This document shows, one piece after another, positions 6,375 to 14,295 of a stretch of DNA of 16,971 nucleotides. The notes under the pieces are model-generated. The model did no database searches and was not told the DNA's origin. It saw nothing but the letters and a program-made list of their open reading frames with translations. The translations under genes and the position numbers were made by a program. This stretch comes from Kuafuiihalomonas phototrophica (GTDB taxonomy: Bacteria > Myxococcota > Kuafuiibacteriia > Kuafuiibacteriales > Kuafuiibacteriaceae): contig DAPKRQ010000146.1 in NCBI GenBank assembly GCA_031800475.1, positions 1 to 16,971 of the forward strand, read 5' to 3'. The stretch's first letter is position 1. Each line of letters begins with the position of its first letter.

Positions 6375-8725
6375 GCCGAACCGCCAACCTGGATCCGGAC
6401 ACGCTCCCGCGGCGCCTCGGAAACCGCCGGGAGGTTCGCCGCGCACGCCAACAGGCCCGTCAGGGCAAGGGTCGGTCGACTTCGGACCGCAGAGCCGGCG
6501 GGGACGCGAGCCGTGCCGCCGGAGCGTCCAGGCGCTCGAAGCCCGAGAAAAAGACCAAGGGTCGGGCCGGTGCGCCAAAGCGCAAGGCCTCTCGCACCCG
6601 CCCATCGGTCCGTTTTCGAAACACGATCGGGCGCGTCTGGGCCTGGTGGTCCGGCCGAGCTGCCCGGCGCAAAACGCCGGCGAGGGTCGGTCCTTCCCGG
6701 GCGCAGCGGGCTGCCCTGGGCGTTCGGCAGCGTGTGGTGGAACTCGTGCTCGGCATGCTCGGCCTGGTTTTGCTGGGCCGAGCCGGCCAGCTGCAGCTGT
6801 TCGAAGGCGCCCGGTACGGTGCGGTCGCCACCCGACAAGCGAACGTCGTCCAGCCGGTGCAGGCCAAGCGGGGCACGATCTTCGACCGCCACCGCCAGCC
6901 TTTGGCCGTGTCGGTGGACGTCGACTCGGTCTTCGCCCAGCCGAGACGGATCGAAGACCCGGGTCGAGCCGCTCGCGCCCTCGCTCCGGTCTTGAGGCTG
7001 TCGGCCCGCCGGATCCGGGCTCGGCTGGATTCGGACCGGCCTTTTACCTACCTGGTGCGGCGGGTCGACCCGGCCGTGGCGAGCCGGGTGCGGCAGCTCG
7101 AGATCGAGGGGGTCGGCACCCACCCGGAGCCGAAGCGCTACTACGCCAACACGGAGCTGGCCGCCCACGTGCTCGGCTTCGTCAACATCGACGGCCAAGG
7201 CCGAAGCGGCGTGGAGAAGACGTTTGATCGCATCCTTCGGGGCGGTCGGGCTTCGATTTCGGCCATCCGCGACGGCATCGGCAACCGGGCCCTCACCGAT
7301 GGCTACGTGCCCCCTGCCGACCTGGCCGGCCGGGCTCTGGTCCTGACCCTCGATCGACAGATCCAAGATGCGGCGGAAAGCGAGCTGCAGAAAGCGGTCC
7401 AGACCTACGAGGCCCGGGCCGGGGTGGCGGTGGTGATGGACGTACCGAGCGGCGATCTGCTGGCGCTGGCCTCGTGGCCCACCTTCAACCCGAACAATCT
7501 GGCGGCCACCGATCCGGACCAGCAGCTGAACCGTGCCCTGTCCGCGGTGTACGAGCCCGGCTCGACCATGAAGGTCGTGACCTTGGCCGCAGCCCTCGAA
7601 ACGGGCCTGTTTCGACCCCGAGATCAGATCGATTGCGAAGACGGCAGCTGGCGCTTCGGCGGACGGACCATCCGGGACGGCAACCACCGCTACGGCAAGC
7701 TGAGCCTGACCGACGTGCTGCGGGTGTCCTCGAACATCTGCTCCGCCAAGGTCGGGGTCGAACTCGGAAAGAAGCGGCTCCATCGGTGGCTGGTTCGGTT
7801 CGGCTTGTCGGAGCCTACGGGGGTGGAACTGCCCGGGGAGCTCGATGGACTGCTTCGGGACCCGTCCCAGTGGAGCGACATCGGGTTGGCCAACATCGCT
7901 TTCGGTCAGGGGCTCGCGGTGACCCCGCTGCAGCTGGTGCGGGCCATCGGCGCGGTGGCCAACGACGGCCTCATGGTGTCGCCGCGGGCGGTGCGCGGCG
8001 TCATCGAGGGCGATCGCCTGCGGCCCTTTCGCCGGCCCGAGCCCCAGCGCGTGATCTCTCGCAAGACGGCCCGGACCGTGCGACGCATGATGGAGACCGT
8101 GGTCGAGTCGGGCACCGCCCAGCGGGCCCGGATCGAGGGCGTATCGGTGGCGGGAAAGACCGGTACCGCCCAAAAAGTCGACCCGAAGACCCGGCGCTAC
8201 GCGGACGACCGCTACGTGGCGAGCTTCGTGGGCATCGTGCCGGCGGACGATCCCCAGTTCGTGGGTTTGGTGCTCTTGGACGAACCCCGCAAAAACCACC
8301 ACGGTGGAGTGGTGGCGGCGCCGGCGTTTCGGCGCATCGCGAAAGTGGCGCTGCATGCCCGGGGAAGGGTCATGGCAGAGGGCGCCGCCGGTTCGGCCGA
8401 CCCCGCTGCGGTCCCCGTGCCCCTTCCGGCCGAACGCCGCCGGACCGACGACCGCCCCACGGCTTCGGATCCGGTTTTGGCAGCGGGGGACCTGTCTCCC
8501 CAGGCCCGGCGGCTGCTCGGTCTGGAGCTTCCCCCGGAGACGGGGGAGGCGGAATCGATGCCCGACCTGACGGGCTTGGAGCTGCGTGAAGTGCTAAAGC
8601 GGTGCCGAGAGGCAAAGTGCGCCCCTGACGTGCGGGGGACCGGGCGGGTCGTCAAACAGTCGCCCGCGGCCGGGGCTGCGGTCCCGCCCGGGGCCACCTG
8701 GCGGCTCACCCTGGCTCCGCGGTGA
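6371..8725 (+). CDS. ftsI: Septal peptidoglycan transpeptidase FtsI (PBP3) with PASTA domain
   Basis: FtsI is the class B penicillin-binding protein that crosslinks septal peptidoglycan with FtsW. The 784-residue product has four parts. First is an Arg/Lys-rich cytoplasmic region of about 120 residues, far longer than in E. coli. One membrane segment follows at about 121-143, then a pedestal domain beginning near AKRGTIFDR. The transpeptidase domain carries all three active-site motifs: STMK (nucleophile S398, K401), SSN (453-455) and KTGT (596-599). Last is one PASTA repeat at 730-784, starting MPDLTGLELREVLKRC. A C-terminal PASTA domain in FtsI is common in deltaproteobacteria and in Gram-positive homologues. 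The GTG at 6371 overlaps the ftsL stop (GTGA); the longer frame upstream shadows ftsL and is rejected. A Pro/Ala linker joins the catalytic and PASTA domains. Confidence 0.96.
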   Translation: MSRTANLDPDTLPRRLGNRREVRRARQQARQGKGRSTSDRRAGGDASRAAGASRRSKPEKKTKGRAGAPKRKASRTRPSVRFRNTIGRVWAWWSGRAARRKTPARVGPSRAQRAALGVRQRVVELVLGMLGLVLLGRAGQLQLFEGARYGAVATRQANVVQPVQAKRGTIFDRHRQPLAVSVDVDSVFAQPRRIEDPGRAARALAPVLRLSARRIRARLDSDRPFTYLVRRVDPAVASRVRQLEIEGVGTHPEPKRYYANTELAAHVLGFVNIDGQGRSGVEKTFDRILRGGRASISAIRDGIGNRALTDGYVPPADLAGRALVLTLDRQIQDAAESELQKAVQTYEARAGVAVVMDVPSGDLLALASWPTFNPNNLAATDPDQQLNRALSAVYEPGSTMKVVTLAAALETGLFRPRDQIDCEDGSWRFGGRTIRDGNHRYGKLSLTDVLRVSSNICSAKVGVELGKKRLHRWLVRFGLSEPTGVELPGELDGLLRDPSQWSDIGLANIAFGQGLAVTPLQLVRAIGAVANDGLMVSPRAVRGVIEGDRLRPFRRPEPQRVISRKTARTVRRMMETVVESGTAQRARIEGVSVAGKTGTAQKVDPKTRRYADDRYVASFVGIVPADDPQFVGLVLLDEPRKNHHGGVVAAPAFRRIAKVALHARGRVMAEGAAGSADPAAVPVPLPAERRRTDDRPTASDPVLAAGDLSPQARRLLGLELPPETGEAESMPDLTGLELREVLKRCREAKCAPDVRGTGRVVKQSPAAGAAVPPGATWRLTLAPR

Positions 8726-10419
8726 GGGCGCTCGACGGCACAGCCATGAAGCTCGAACACGTCATCCGCGGCATCGCCATCTCCGATCGGCGAGGCTGCT
8801 TCGAAACCGAGGTCGAGGGCCTGACCGCCGACTCCCGGCAGGTCCGGGACGGGGACGTCTACGTCGCCCTCCGGGGGGCCCGCCACGACGGGCACGCCTT
8901 CATCGAGTCCGCCGTTCAACAGGGGGCCAGGGCGGTGATCGCCGAAAGCTGGCCGGACGGGGTGGATCCGAAGTTCGAAAGTCGTCCCAACGTGGTCCTG
9001 GTTCCGAACACCCGGCGGGCGCTGGCGCTGGCCGCGGCCAACCTGTACGGCCAGCCCTCTCGCGACATGGTGGTCGCCGGCGTCACCGGCACCAACGGCA
9101 AGACGACGGTGGTCCAGCTGTTGGAAAGCATTCTGCTCCATGCTGGCAAGAAGACCGGGTCGGTCGGCACCTTGGGCAGTCGCTTCGCAGGCGCACAGCG
9201 GGACACGGGTCACACCACACCGGAGCCGGTCGCGCTTCAAAAGAATCTCGCAAAGATGCTGGCCGCCGGCGTGACCCACGTGGTCATGGAGGTTTCGAGT
9301 CACGCTTTGGACCAGCACCGCGTGACCGGAGTTCACTTCAAGGTCGCTGGCTTCACCAACCTGTCGCAGGATCATCTCGACTACCACGAGACGATGGAGA
9401 AGTACTTCGAAGCGAAGTCGCTTCTGTTCTCCCGGTGCCTGGAGCGCAGCCAGGCCCGAGGCCGAATGGCCGTCGTCAACGTGGACGACCCCAAAGGCGA
9501 AGCCATGATCGAGGCCTGGGGTGGCAAGTCGCTGCGGGTGTCTGCCGAGGGCAATCGGGAAGCGGACCTGTGGGTCCGAGACTCGGCTTGTTCGCTCGAC
9601 GGAATCCGGATGGCCATCGAGACCAGCAAAGGAGTGATGGAGCTCGAATCGAAGCTGGTCGGGGCCCACAACCTGACGAACGTGCTGGTGGCGGTGGGCA
9701 TGGCCCAAGCCATGGGCTTTTCCGAATCCCGGATTCGGTCCGGTCTCGAACAGCTCACCGCGGTTCCGGGGCGCATGGAGAAGGTGGTGACCGAAGACCC
9801 CCGTCAGGTCTTCGTCGACTACGCCCACACCCCAGACGCCCTGGGTCGAGTCCTGGCGTCCTTGCGGCCTCTGGTTCGGGGGCGGATCATCGTGGTCTTC
9901 GGCTGCGGCGGCGACCGAGACGCCGAGAAGCGACCGGCCATGGGTCGGGCCGTGGCCGAGGGCGCGGACGCGGCGGTCCTCACCTCCGACAATCCGCGCG
10001 GCGAAGACCCCGCCCAGATCGCCGAACAAGCGGCGGCCGGACTGCGTGAGGGGGGCTTTCGCGAACTCGGGCCCGAAGACCGCCCCGACCGAGCGCCGGA
10101 GCAGGCCTTCCAGGTGGAGCTCGACCGCTGGGAAGCGATCCAGCTGGCGGTGAAGTGGGCGGGACCCGACGACGTGGTCCTGTTGGCCGGCAAGGGTCAT
10201 GAAACCCGGCAAGAGCTGCAAGATCGAACGGTCCCGTTCGACGACCGAGACGCGGCCCGGCGCACGCTGCTGGGGCTTCCGCCGGCGCCCGAGCCGCCAC
10301 CGGTTCCCGGCTCGGGCGAGGTCGAGGTTCTTCAGGTGGTGGAGTCGGTGGACATCGAGCCGGACATCGTCGGCGAGACCCATGAGGAGCCTTCGAATCC
10401 TGGAGGGGCCGAGCCGTGA
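8722..10419 (+). CDS. murE: UDP-MurNAc-tripeptide ligase MurE (meso-diaminopimelate-adding)
   Basis: MurE adds the third residue of the stem peptide to UDP-MurNAc-L-Ala-D-Glu, using ATP, in the cytoplasm. The ATP loop is GTNGKTT (K127 in this numbering). The block DYHETMEKYFEAKSLLF contains the lysine expected to be carbamylated. The specificity motif is DNPR (423-426), which in this family selects meso-diaminopimelate rather than lysine. At 565 residues it is longer than the usual 490-500, because a proline- and acid-rich tail of about 48 residues follows the normal end near TLLGL. Two starts are possible. The GTG at 8722 overlaps the ftsI stop as GTGA, like its neighbours, and is used here. 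The ATG at 8746 gives MKLEHVIRG, which looks more like other MurE N-termini. Neither has a clear ribosome site. Confidence 0.97.
   Translation: MRALDGTAMKLEHVIRGIAISDRRGCFETEVEGLTADSRQVRDGDVYVALRGARHDGHAFIESAVQQGARAVIAESWPDGVDPKFESRPNVVLVPNTRRALALAAANLYGQPSRDMVVAGVTGTNGKTTVVQLLESILLHAGKKTGSVGTLGSRFAGAQRDTGHTTPEPVALQKNLAKMLAAGVTHVVMEVSSHALDQHRVTGVHFKVAGFTNLSQDHLDYHETMEKYFEAKSLLFSRCLERSQARGRMAVVNVDDPKGEAMIEAWGGKSLRVSAEGNREADLWVRDSACSLDGIRMAIETSKGVMELESKLVGAHNLTNVLVAVGMAQAMGFSESRIRSGLEQLTAVPGRMEKVVTEDPRQVFVDYAHTPDALGRVLASLRPLVRGRIIVVFGCGGDRDAEKRPAMGRAVAEGADAAVLTSDNPRGEDPAQIAEQAAAGLREGGFRELGPEDRPDRAPEQAFQVELDRWEAIQLAVKWAGPDDVVLLAGKGHETRQELQDRTVPFDDRDAARRTLLGLPPAPEPPPVPGSGEVEVLQVVESVDIEPDIVGETHEEPSNPGGAEP
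10402..10408 (+). promoter_or_regulatory. Ribosome binding site for murF
   Basis: GGAGGGG inside the murE tail lies seven bases before the GTG at 10416 and supports that start. The MurE acidic tail therefore also encodes the murF translation signal. Confidence 0.6.
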
Positions 10420-11834
10420 TCGTTCGTTTCGGTCGATGGATGGCGGCCGAGCTGGCCTCGGCGGTGGGCGGGGTCCTCGAGGGGCCGGACCGTTCGATCG
10501 ACCGGATCGGGACCGACAGCCGGGAGCCGTTGCCCGGCGGGCTGTTCGTGGCGCTCCGCGGAGCGCGTTTCGATGGACACGATCACCTCGCTTCGGCTGC
10601 GGACGGGGGCGCGGTGGCAGCCCTGGTGGACCACCGGGCCCTTCCGGACGACGCGCCCGCGACCCGGATTCGGGTCGACGATCCCCTCACCGCGCTGCGG
10701 TTCATGGGGGCCCACCACCGCCGTCGCTGGGGCGGACGGGTCGTGGCCCTCACGGGCAGCAACGGCAAGACCAGCACCAAAGAGATGCTGTCGGTGCTGC
10801 TCGGGGCGGCCGGGCCGGTCGGCAAGACCCCTGGCAACCAAAACAACCGGATCGGTGCGCCGATGGCCCTGCTCGGGTTGCAGGAGGAGCCGGTGGCGGT
10901 CCTGGAACTCGGCATGAACGAGCCGGACGAGATCCGAGATCTGGCCCGCATGGCCGAACCGGACGTGGCGATGATCTTGAACATCGGCCCGGCCCACATC
11001 GGACGACTGGGCTCCATGGAAGCCATCGCCCGGGCCAAGGGCGAAATCTACGAAGGCGCTCCCGGGGCGGTGCGGGTCGGTCTGCGGGAGGACGAACGGG
11101 TCATGGGTCAGCTCGCCTGCTTTCGGGGGCCGGCCGTCACCTTCGGCGAGCACCCGGACGCGGATGTCCGGCTGGTGGAGCGGGTGCCCTGGAGGGATGG
11201 CGGGGGACAGCGGGTGGTGTTGCGCCAGGGCATGCAGACCACCACCTGGGAACTTCCCCTGCCGGGCGCCCATCAAGCCCGGAACCTGGCGGCTGCCTGG
11301 GCCGCCTGCCTGGCCCTGCCGCCGGACGTTCGGCCCACGCCGGAGGCGGCAGCAGAGGCCTTGAAGGGAATGACCGGCCTGGAAGGCCGGGGCCAGACCG
11401 AGACCATCGGCGACGTCGTCGTCGTCGACGAGTCCTACAACGCCAACCGGGGCTCGGTGGTGGCCGCCCTCGACGCGGTGGCGGAACGGGCCGGCTCGGC
11501 GGGGGCGCCCTTTGGTCTGGCCCTGGGGGCCATGAACGAGATCGAAGGCTTCGAGGACCGGGAGCACCGAGCGGTGGGCGAGCACGCGGCCCGACTGGGA
11601 GCCCGGTTTCTGGGCGCGTTCGGTCCGCCCGAGTCCCGCGTCGAAGCCGCGGCCCAGGGGGCTCGGGCTGGCGGGATCGACGGTTTTTGGGAGCGGGACC
11701 CGGACCGCTTTTTCGAGGCTCTGAAGTCGCGGCTCTCGCCGCGCACTTGGCTGTTGGTCAAGGGCTCTCGTTCGGCCCGCACGGAGCAGTTCATCGAACG
11801 GCTGAAAGAGGAGGTGGGTTCGTGCTCTACCTGA
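10416..11834 (+). CDS. murF: UDP-MurNAc-tripeptide:D-Ala-D-Ala ligase MurF
   Basis: MurF completes the cytoplasmic precursor by adding D-Ala-D-Ala to UDP-MurNAc-tripeptide with ATP. The 472-residue product has the N-terminal substrate-binding domain with DSREPLPGGLFVALRG, then the ATP loop GSNGKTSTKE (K118). Next come the Mur ligase central block NQNNRIGAP, ELGMNEPDEI and NIGPAHIGRLGS, and the C-terminal VVVDESYNANRGSV. All are typical of MurF rather than MurC, D or E. The GTG at 10416 overlaps the murE stop (GTGA) and has a strong ribosome site. Length is normal. Its 3' end overlaps the mraY start by 13 nt and contains the mraY ribosome site. Confidence 0.97.
   Translation: MIVRFGRWMAAELASAVGGVLEGPDRSIDRIGTDSREPLPGGLFVALRGARFDGHDHLASAADGGAVAALVDHRALPDDAPATRIRVDDPLTALRFMGAHHRRRWGGRVVALTGSNGKTSTKEMLSVLLGAAGPVGKTPGNQNNRIGAPMALLGLQEEPVAVLELGMNEPDEIRDLARMAEPDVAMILNIGPAHIGRLGSMEAIARAKGEIYEGAPGAVRVGLREDERVMGQLACFRGPAVTFGEHPDADVRLVERVPWRDGGGQRVVLRQGMQTTTWELPLPGAHQARNLAAAWAACLALPPDVRPTPEAAAEALKGMTGLEGRGQTETIGDVVVVDESYNANRGSVVAALDAVAERAGSAGAPFGLALGAMNEIEGFEDREHRAVGEHAARLGARFLGAFGPPESRVEAAAQGARAGGIDGFWERDPDRFFEALKSRLSPRTWLLVKGSRSARTEQFIERLKEEVGSCST
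11808..11813 (+). promoter_or_regulatory. Strong ribosome binding site for mraY
   Basis: AGGAGG within the end of murF lies eight bases before the GTG at 11822. It favours this start over the in-frame ATG at 11834, which would overlap the murF stop as TGATG but lie 20 bases from the site. Confidence 0.7.
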
Positions 11835-12904
11835 TGCTGTTCGAGTGGTTCGACATCAATCTCTTCCGCTACCCGTCGATCCGGACCCTGCTCGCCGCCG
11901 CGTGCGCACTGCTGCTGTCGATCTGGTTGGGGCCCATGTTCATTCGTGGGCTTCGGCGTCTGGCCATCGGCCAAGAAGTTCGGGACGACGGCCCGGAGGC
12001 CCACAAGGGCAAGCAGGGAACACCGACCATGGGCGGGACACTGATCCTGTTCTGCACCGTGGTCCCGACCCTGCTGTGGGCGAATCCGACCAACCGCTAC
12101 CTGTGGTTCGTGCTGGTCGTCCTGCTGGGGTACGGCTTCGTGGGCTTCGTCGACGACTTCCGCAAAGTGGCGCTCAAAAACCCCAGGGGCCTGTCTGGCC
12201 GGTACAAGCTTTTGGGACAAGCCGCGGTGGGTGCGGTGGCCATGGGCTACCTGTTTTGGGCCACCACTTACGACACGAGCCTTTCCCTGCCCTTCGTAAA
12301 GCCCTCGCTGTTCAGTCCCGAGATCGGATGGCTGTATCTTCCGTTCGCCCTGCTGGTCTTGATGGGAACCTCGAACGCCGTGAACCTGACCGATGGCCTG
12401 GACGGACTCGCCATCGTACCCGCGGTGATCAGCGGCGGTGTGTTCTTGGTGTTGGCTTATGCGTCGGGTGCGGTGATCTCGGGCTTCAATCTAGCCGAGT
12501 ACTTTGGCATTCCCCGGACGCCAGGCGCCGAGGAGCTCGCGGTATTCTGTGGATCGCTTTGCGGCGCTGGGCTCGGCTTTTTGTGGTACAACGCCCACCC
12601 CGCCGAAGTCTTCATGGGCGATGTCGGCAGCCTGAGCATCGGAGGGGCCCTCGGCGCGCTGGCGGTGGTGACCAAGAACGAGTTGGTCAGCGCCATCGTA
12701 CACGGGGTCTTTTTGGCCGAGGCGGTGTCGGTGATGCTGCAGGTGGCTTCTTTCAAGCTCACTCGGAAACGGGTCTTTCGAATGGCGCCGATTCACCACC
12801 ACTTCGAGTTGGGGGGCTGGCCGGAGCCCAAAGTGATCGTGCGGTTTTGGATCATCTCGGTCCTGTTGGCGCTGTTGGGGCTCGCCACCCTGAAGCTGCG
12901 ATGA
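11822..12904 (+). CDS. mraY: Phospho-MurNAc-pentapeptide translocase MraY
   Basis: MraY is the integral membrane enzyme that transfers phospho-MurNAc-pentapeptide from UDP to undecaprenyl phosphate, making lipid I. The product has 360 residues, the same as E. coli MraY, with about ten hydrophobic segments. Conserved cytoplasmic blocks are present: QGTPTMGG, VDDFRKVALKN with SGRYKLLGQ, NLTDGLDGLA, GDVGSLSIGG and IHHHFELGGWPE. These include the aspartates and histidines needed for catalysis. The GTG at 11822 gives the typical MLYLMLFEW N-terminus and has the best ribosome site in the cluster. The gene overlaps murF by 13 nt and ends in an ATGA overlap with murD. Confidence 0.98.
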   Translation: MLYLMLFEWFDINLFRYPSIRTLLAAACALLLSIWLGPMFIRGLRRLAIGQEVRDDGPEAHKGKQGTPTMGGTLILFCTVVPTLLWANPTNRYLWFVLVVLLGYGFVGFVDDFRKVALKNPRGLSGRYKLLGQAAVGAVAMGYLFWATTYDTSLSLPFVKPSLFSPEIGWLYLPFALLVLMGTSNAVNLTDGLDGLAIVPAVISGGVFLVLAYASGAVISGFNLAEYFGIPRTPGAEELAVFCGSLCGAGLGFLWYNAHPAEVFMGDVGSLSIGGALGALAVVTKNELVSAIVHGVFLAEAVSVMLQVASFKLTRKRVFRMAPIHHHFELGGWPEPKVIVRFWIISVLLALLGLATLKLR

Positions 12905-14295
12905 GTCTGTTCGAGCCCACCATGCAAGCCCGTGCCCGGGTGTCGGTGCTGCGGGAGCTGCTCGAAACCCGGGGCCTATCGGTCTGCGTGGTCGGCGCGG
13001 GCAAGAGCGGCGGCGCCGCCGCCCGCTTGCTCCACGAGCGGGGATGTCGGGTCCGGATGCTCGACGACCGGGCCGGGGCGGCCTGGGGCGCGGAAGAGCC
13101 CGGCGGACCGGCAGGACCCATCGACAAGGCGTCCGTCGACGCGGCGGACCTGGTGGTTTTGAGCCCCGGCGTTCCGCGACGCCGCCCGGAGCTTCGGGAT
13201 GCCATCGAGCTGGGAAAGCTGGTCGGAGAGGTGGAGGTGGCGAGCTGGTTCGTTTCGGCGCCTTTGGTCGGGGTTACCGGAACCAATGGCAAGTCCACCG
13301 TCACCGCCCTGGTGGGCCACGGGTTCCGCTCGGCCGGGCGGTCGGCGTTCGTGGGCGGAAATCTGGGAACCCCGTTGTCGGAGCTCGTCCGAAGCGGAGA
13401 GAACGTGGACGTGGCCGTGGTCGAGCTGAGCTCGTTCCAGCTCGAGTCCCTGGTCGAGGCGCGCTTCGCGGCTGCCGTCTGGCTCAATCTGACCCCCGAC
13501 CACGGCGACCGGTACGACTCGGTGGCCGACTACGCCCTGGCCAAGCGCAGGATCATCGAGCAGCGGCGGATCGACGGGGTCGGCATTCTCAACGCCAAAG
13601 ACCGCTACTGCACCCGCTTCGGGCTCGAGCTCGGCGGACCGCTGCGGTGGTTTTCGGGGGAGGGCCCGTCGGATCTGGCCGGCCCCATGGGCACCGTGGT
13701 CCGGGCCGACGGGGTGGCGGTCCGCAACGAGATGGACCGGATCGAGCACTACGACCTGGCCGGGGTCGACGGGGTCCACCAGCGCGCCAACCGGGCGTCC
13801 GCCATCGAGGTGTGGCGGCACTTCGAGCTGGCACCGGCTTCGATCCGTCATGCCCTGGCCGAGTTTCGGGGTCTGCCTCACCGCCTGGAGACGATCCCGA
13901 GCGACGACGGCTGCACCTGGGTCAACGACAGCAAGGCGACGAACGTGGCCGCGGCGGTGGCGGCGCTGGACGCGGACCGGGCACCGACGGTGTGGATCGC
14001 CGGCGGGCGCGACAAGGGGAGTGCATTGGAGCCGCTGGTGGAGGCGGCCCGGCGCAACCGGATCAAGGCAGTGCTCTTGATCGGCGAAGCGAGCGACCGC
14101 TTCGAGACCGCGCTGTCGAGTCTCGTTGGCGTGGAGCGGACCGGGACCTTGGAACGAGCGGTGGCGCGGGCCCGAGAGTTGGCCGAACCCGGAGATCGCA
14201 TCCTGCTCGCTCCGGCGTGCGCATCCTACGACCAGTTCCTTCACTTCGAAGCCCGGGGCGAGCGCTTTCGGGCCCTGGTGGAGGGCCGCGCATGA
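12901..14295 (+). CDS. murD: UDP-MurNAc-L-alanine:D-glutamate ligase MurD
   Basis: MurD adds D-glutamate to UDP-MurNAc-L-Ala with ATP in the cytoplasm. The 464-residue product begins with a Rossmann-type UDP-binding domain (VCVVGAGKSG, LSPGVP). The ATP domain carries GTNGKST (K131) and VELSSFQLE, and the C-terminal domain carries FRGLPHRLE, VNDSKATN and AGGRDKG. All mark MurD. Two family positions differ from what I expect: the usual DHLDRH/Y block reads DHGDRY (Gly202), and the usual GxHN reads GVHQ (Gln294). Neither looks fatal. The ATG at 12901 overlaps the mraY stop (ATGA); the ribosome site is weak, so coupling to mraY translation is likely. Confidence 0.97.
   Translation: MSLFEPTMQARARVSVLRELLETRGLSVCVVGAGKSGGAAARLLHERGCRVRMLDDRAGAAWGAEEPGGPAGPIDKASVDAADLVVLSPGVPRRRPELRDAIELGKLVGEVEVASWFVSAPLVGVTGTNGKSTVTALVGHGFRSAGRSAFVGGNLGTPLSELVRSGENVDVAVVELSSFQLESLVEARFAAAVWLNLTPDHGDRYDSVADYALAKRRIIEQRRIDGVGILNAKDRYCTRFGLELGGPLRWFSGEGPSDLAGPMGTVVRADGVAVRNEMDRIEHYDLAGVDGVHQRANRASAIEVWRHFELAPASIRHALAEFRGLPHRLETIPSDDGCTWVNDSKATNVAAAVAALDADRAPTVWIAGGRDKGSALEPLVEAARRNRIKAVLLIGEASDRFETALSSLVGVERTGTLERAVARARELAEPGDRILLAPACASYDQFLHFEARGERFRALVEGRA

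Noticed and set aside
6206..8356. 716-residue - strand open frame opposite ftsL and ftsI
   Set aside because: It lies wholly antisense to ftsL and ftsI, which show active-site motifs; its His/Arg/Gly-rich composition is typical of shadow frames in GC-rich DNA.
8212..10383. 723-residue - strand open frame opposite ftsI and murE
   Set aside because: Antisense to two conserved genes, no domain seen, composition typical of a shadow frame.
12976..14244. 422-residue - strand open frame opposite murD
   Set aside because: It mirrors the murD codons and has no motif of its own.
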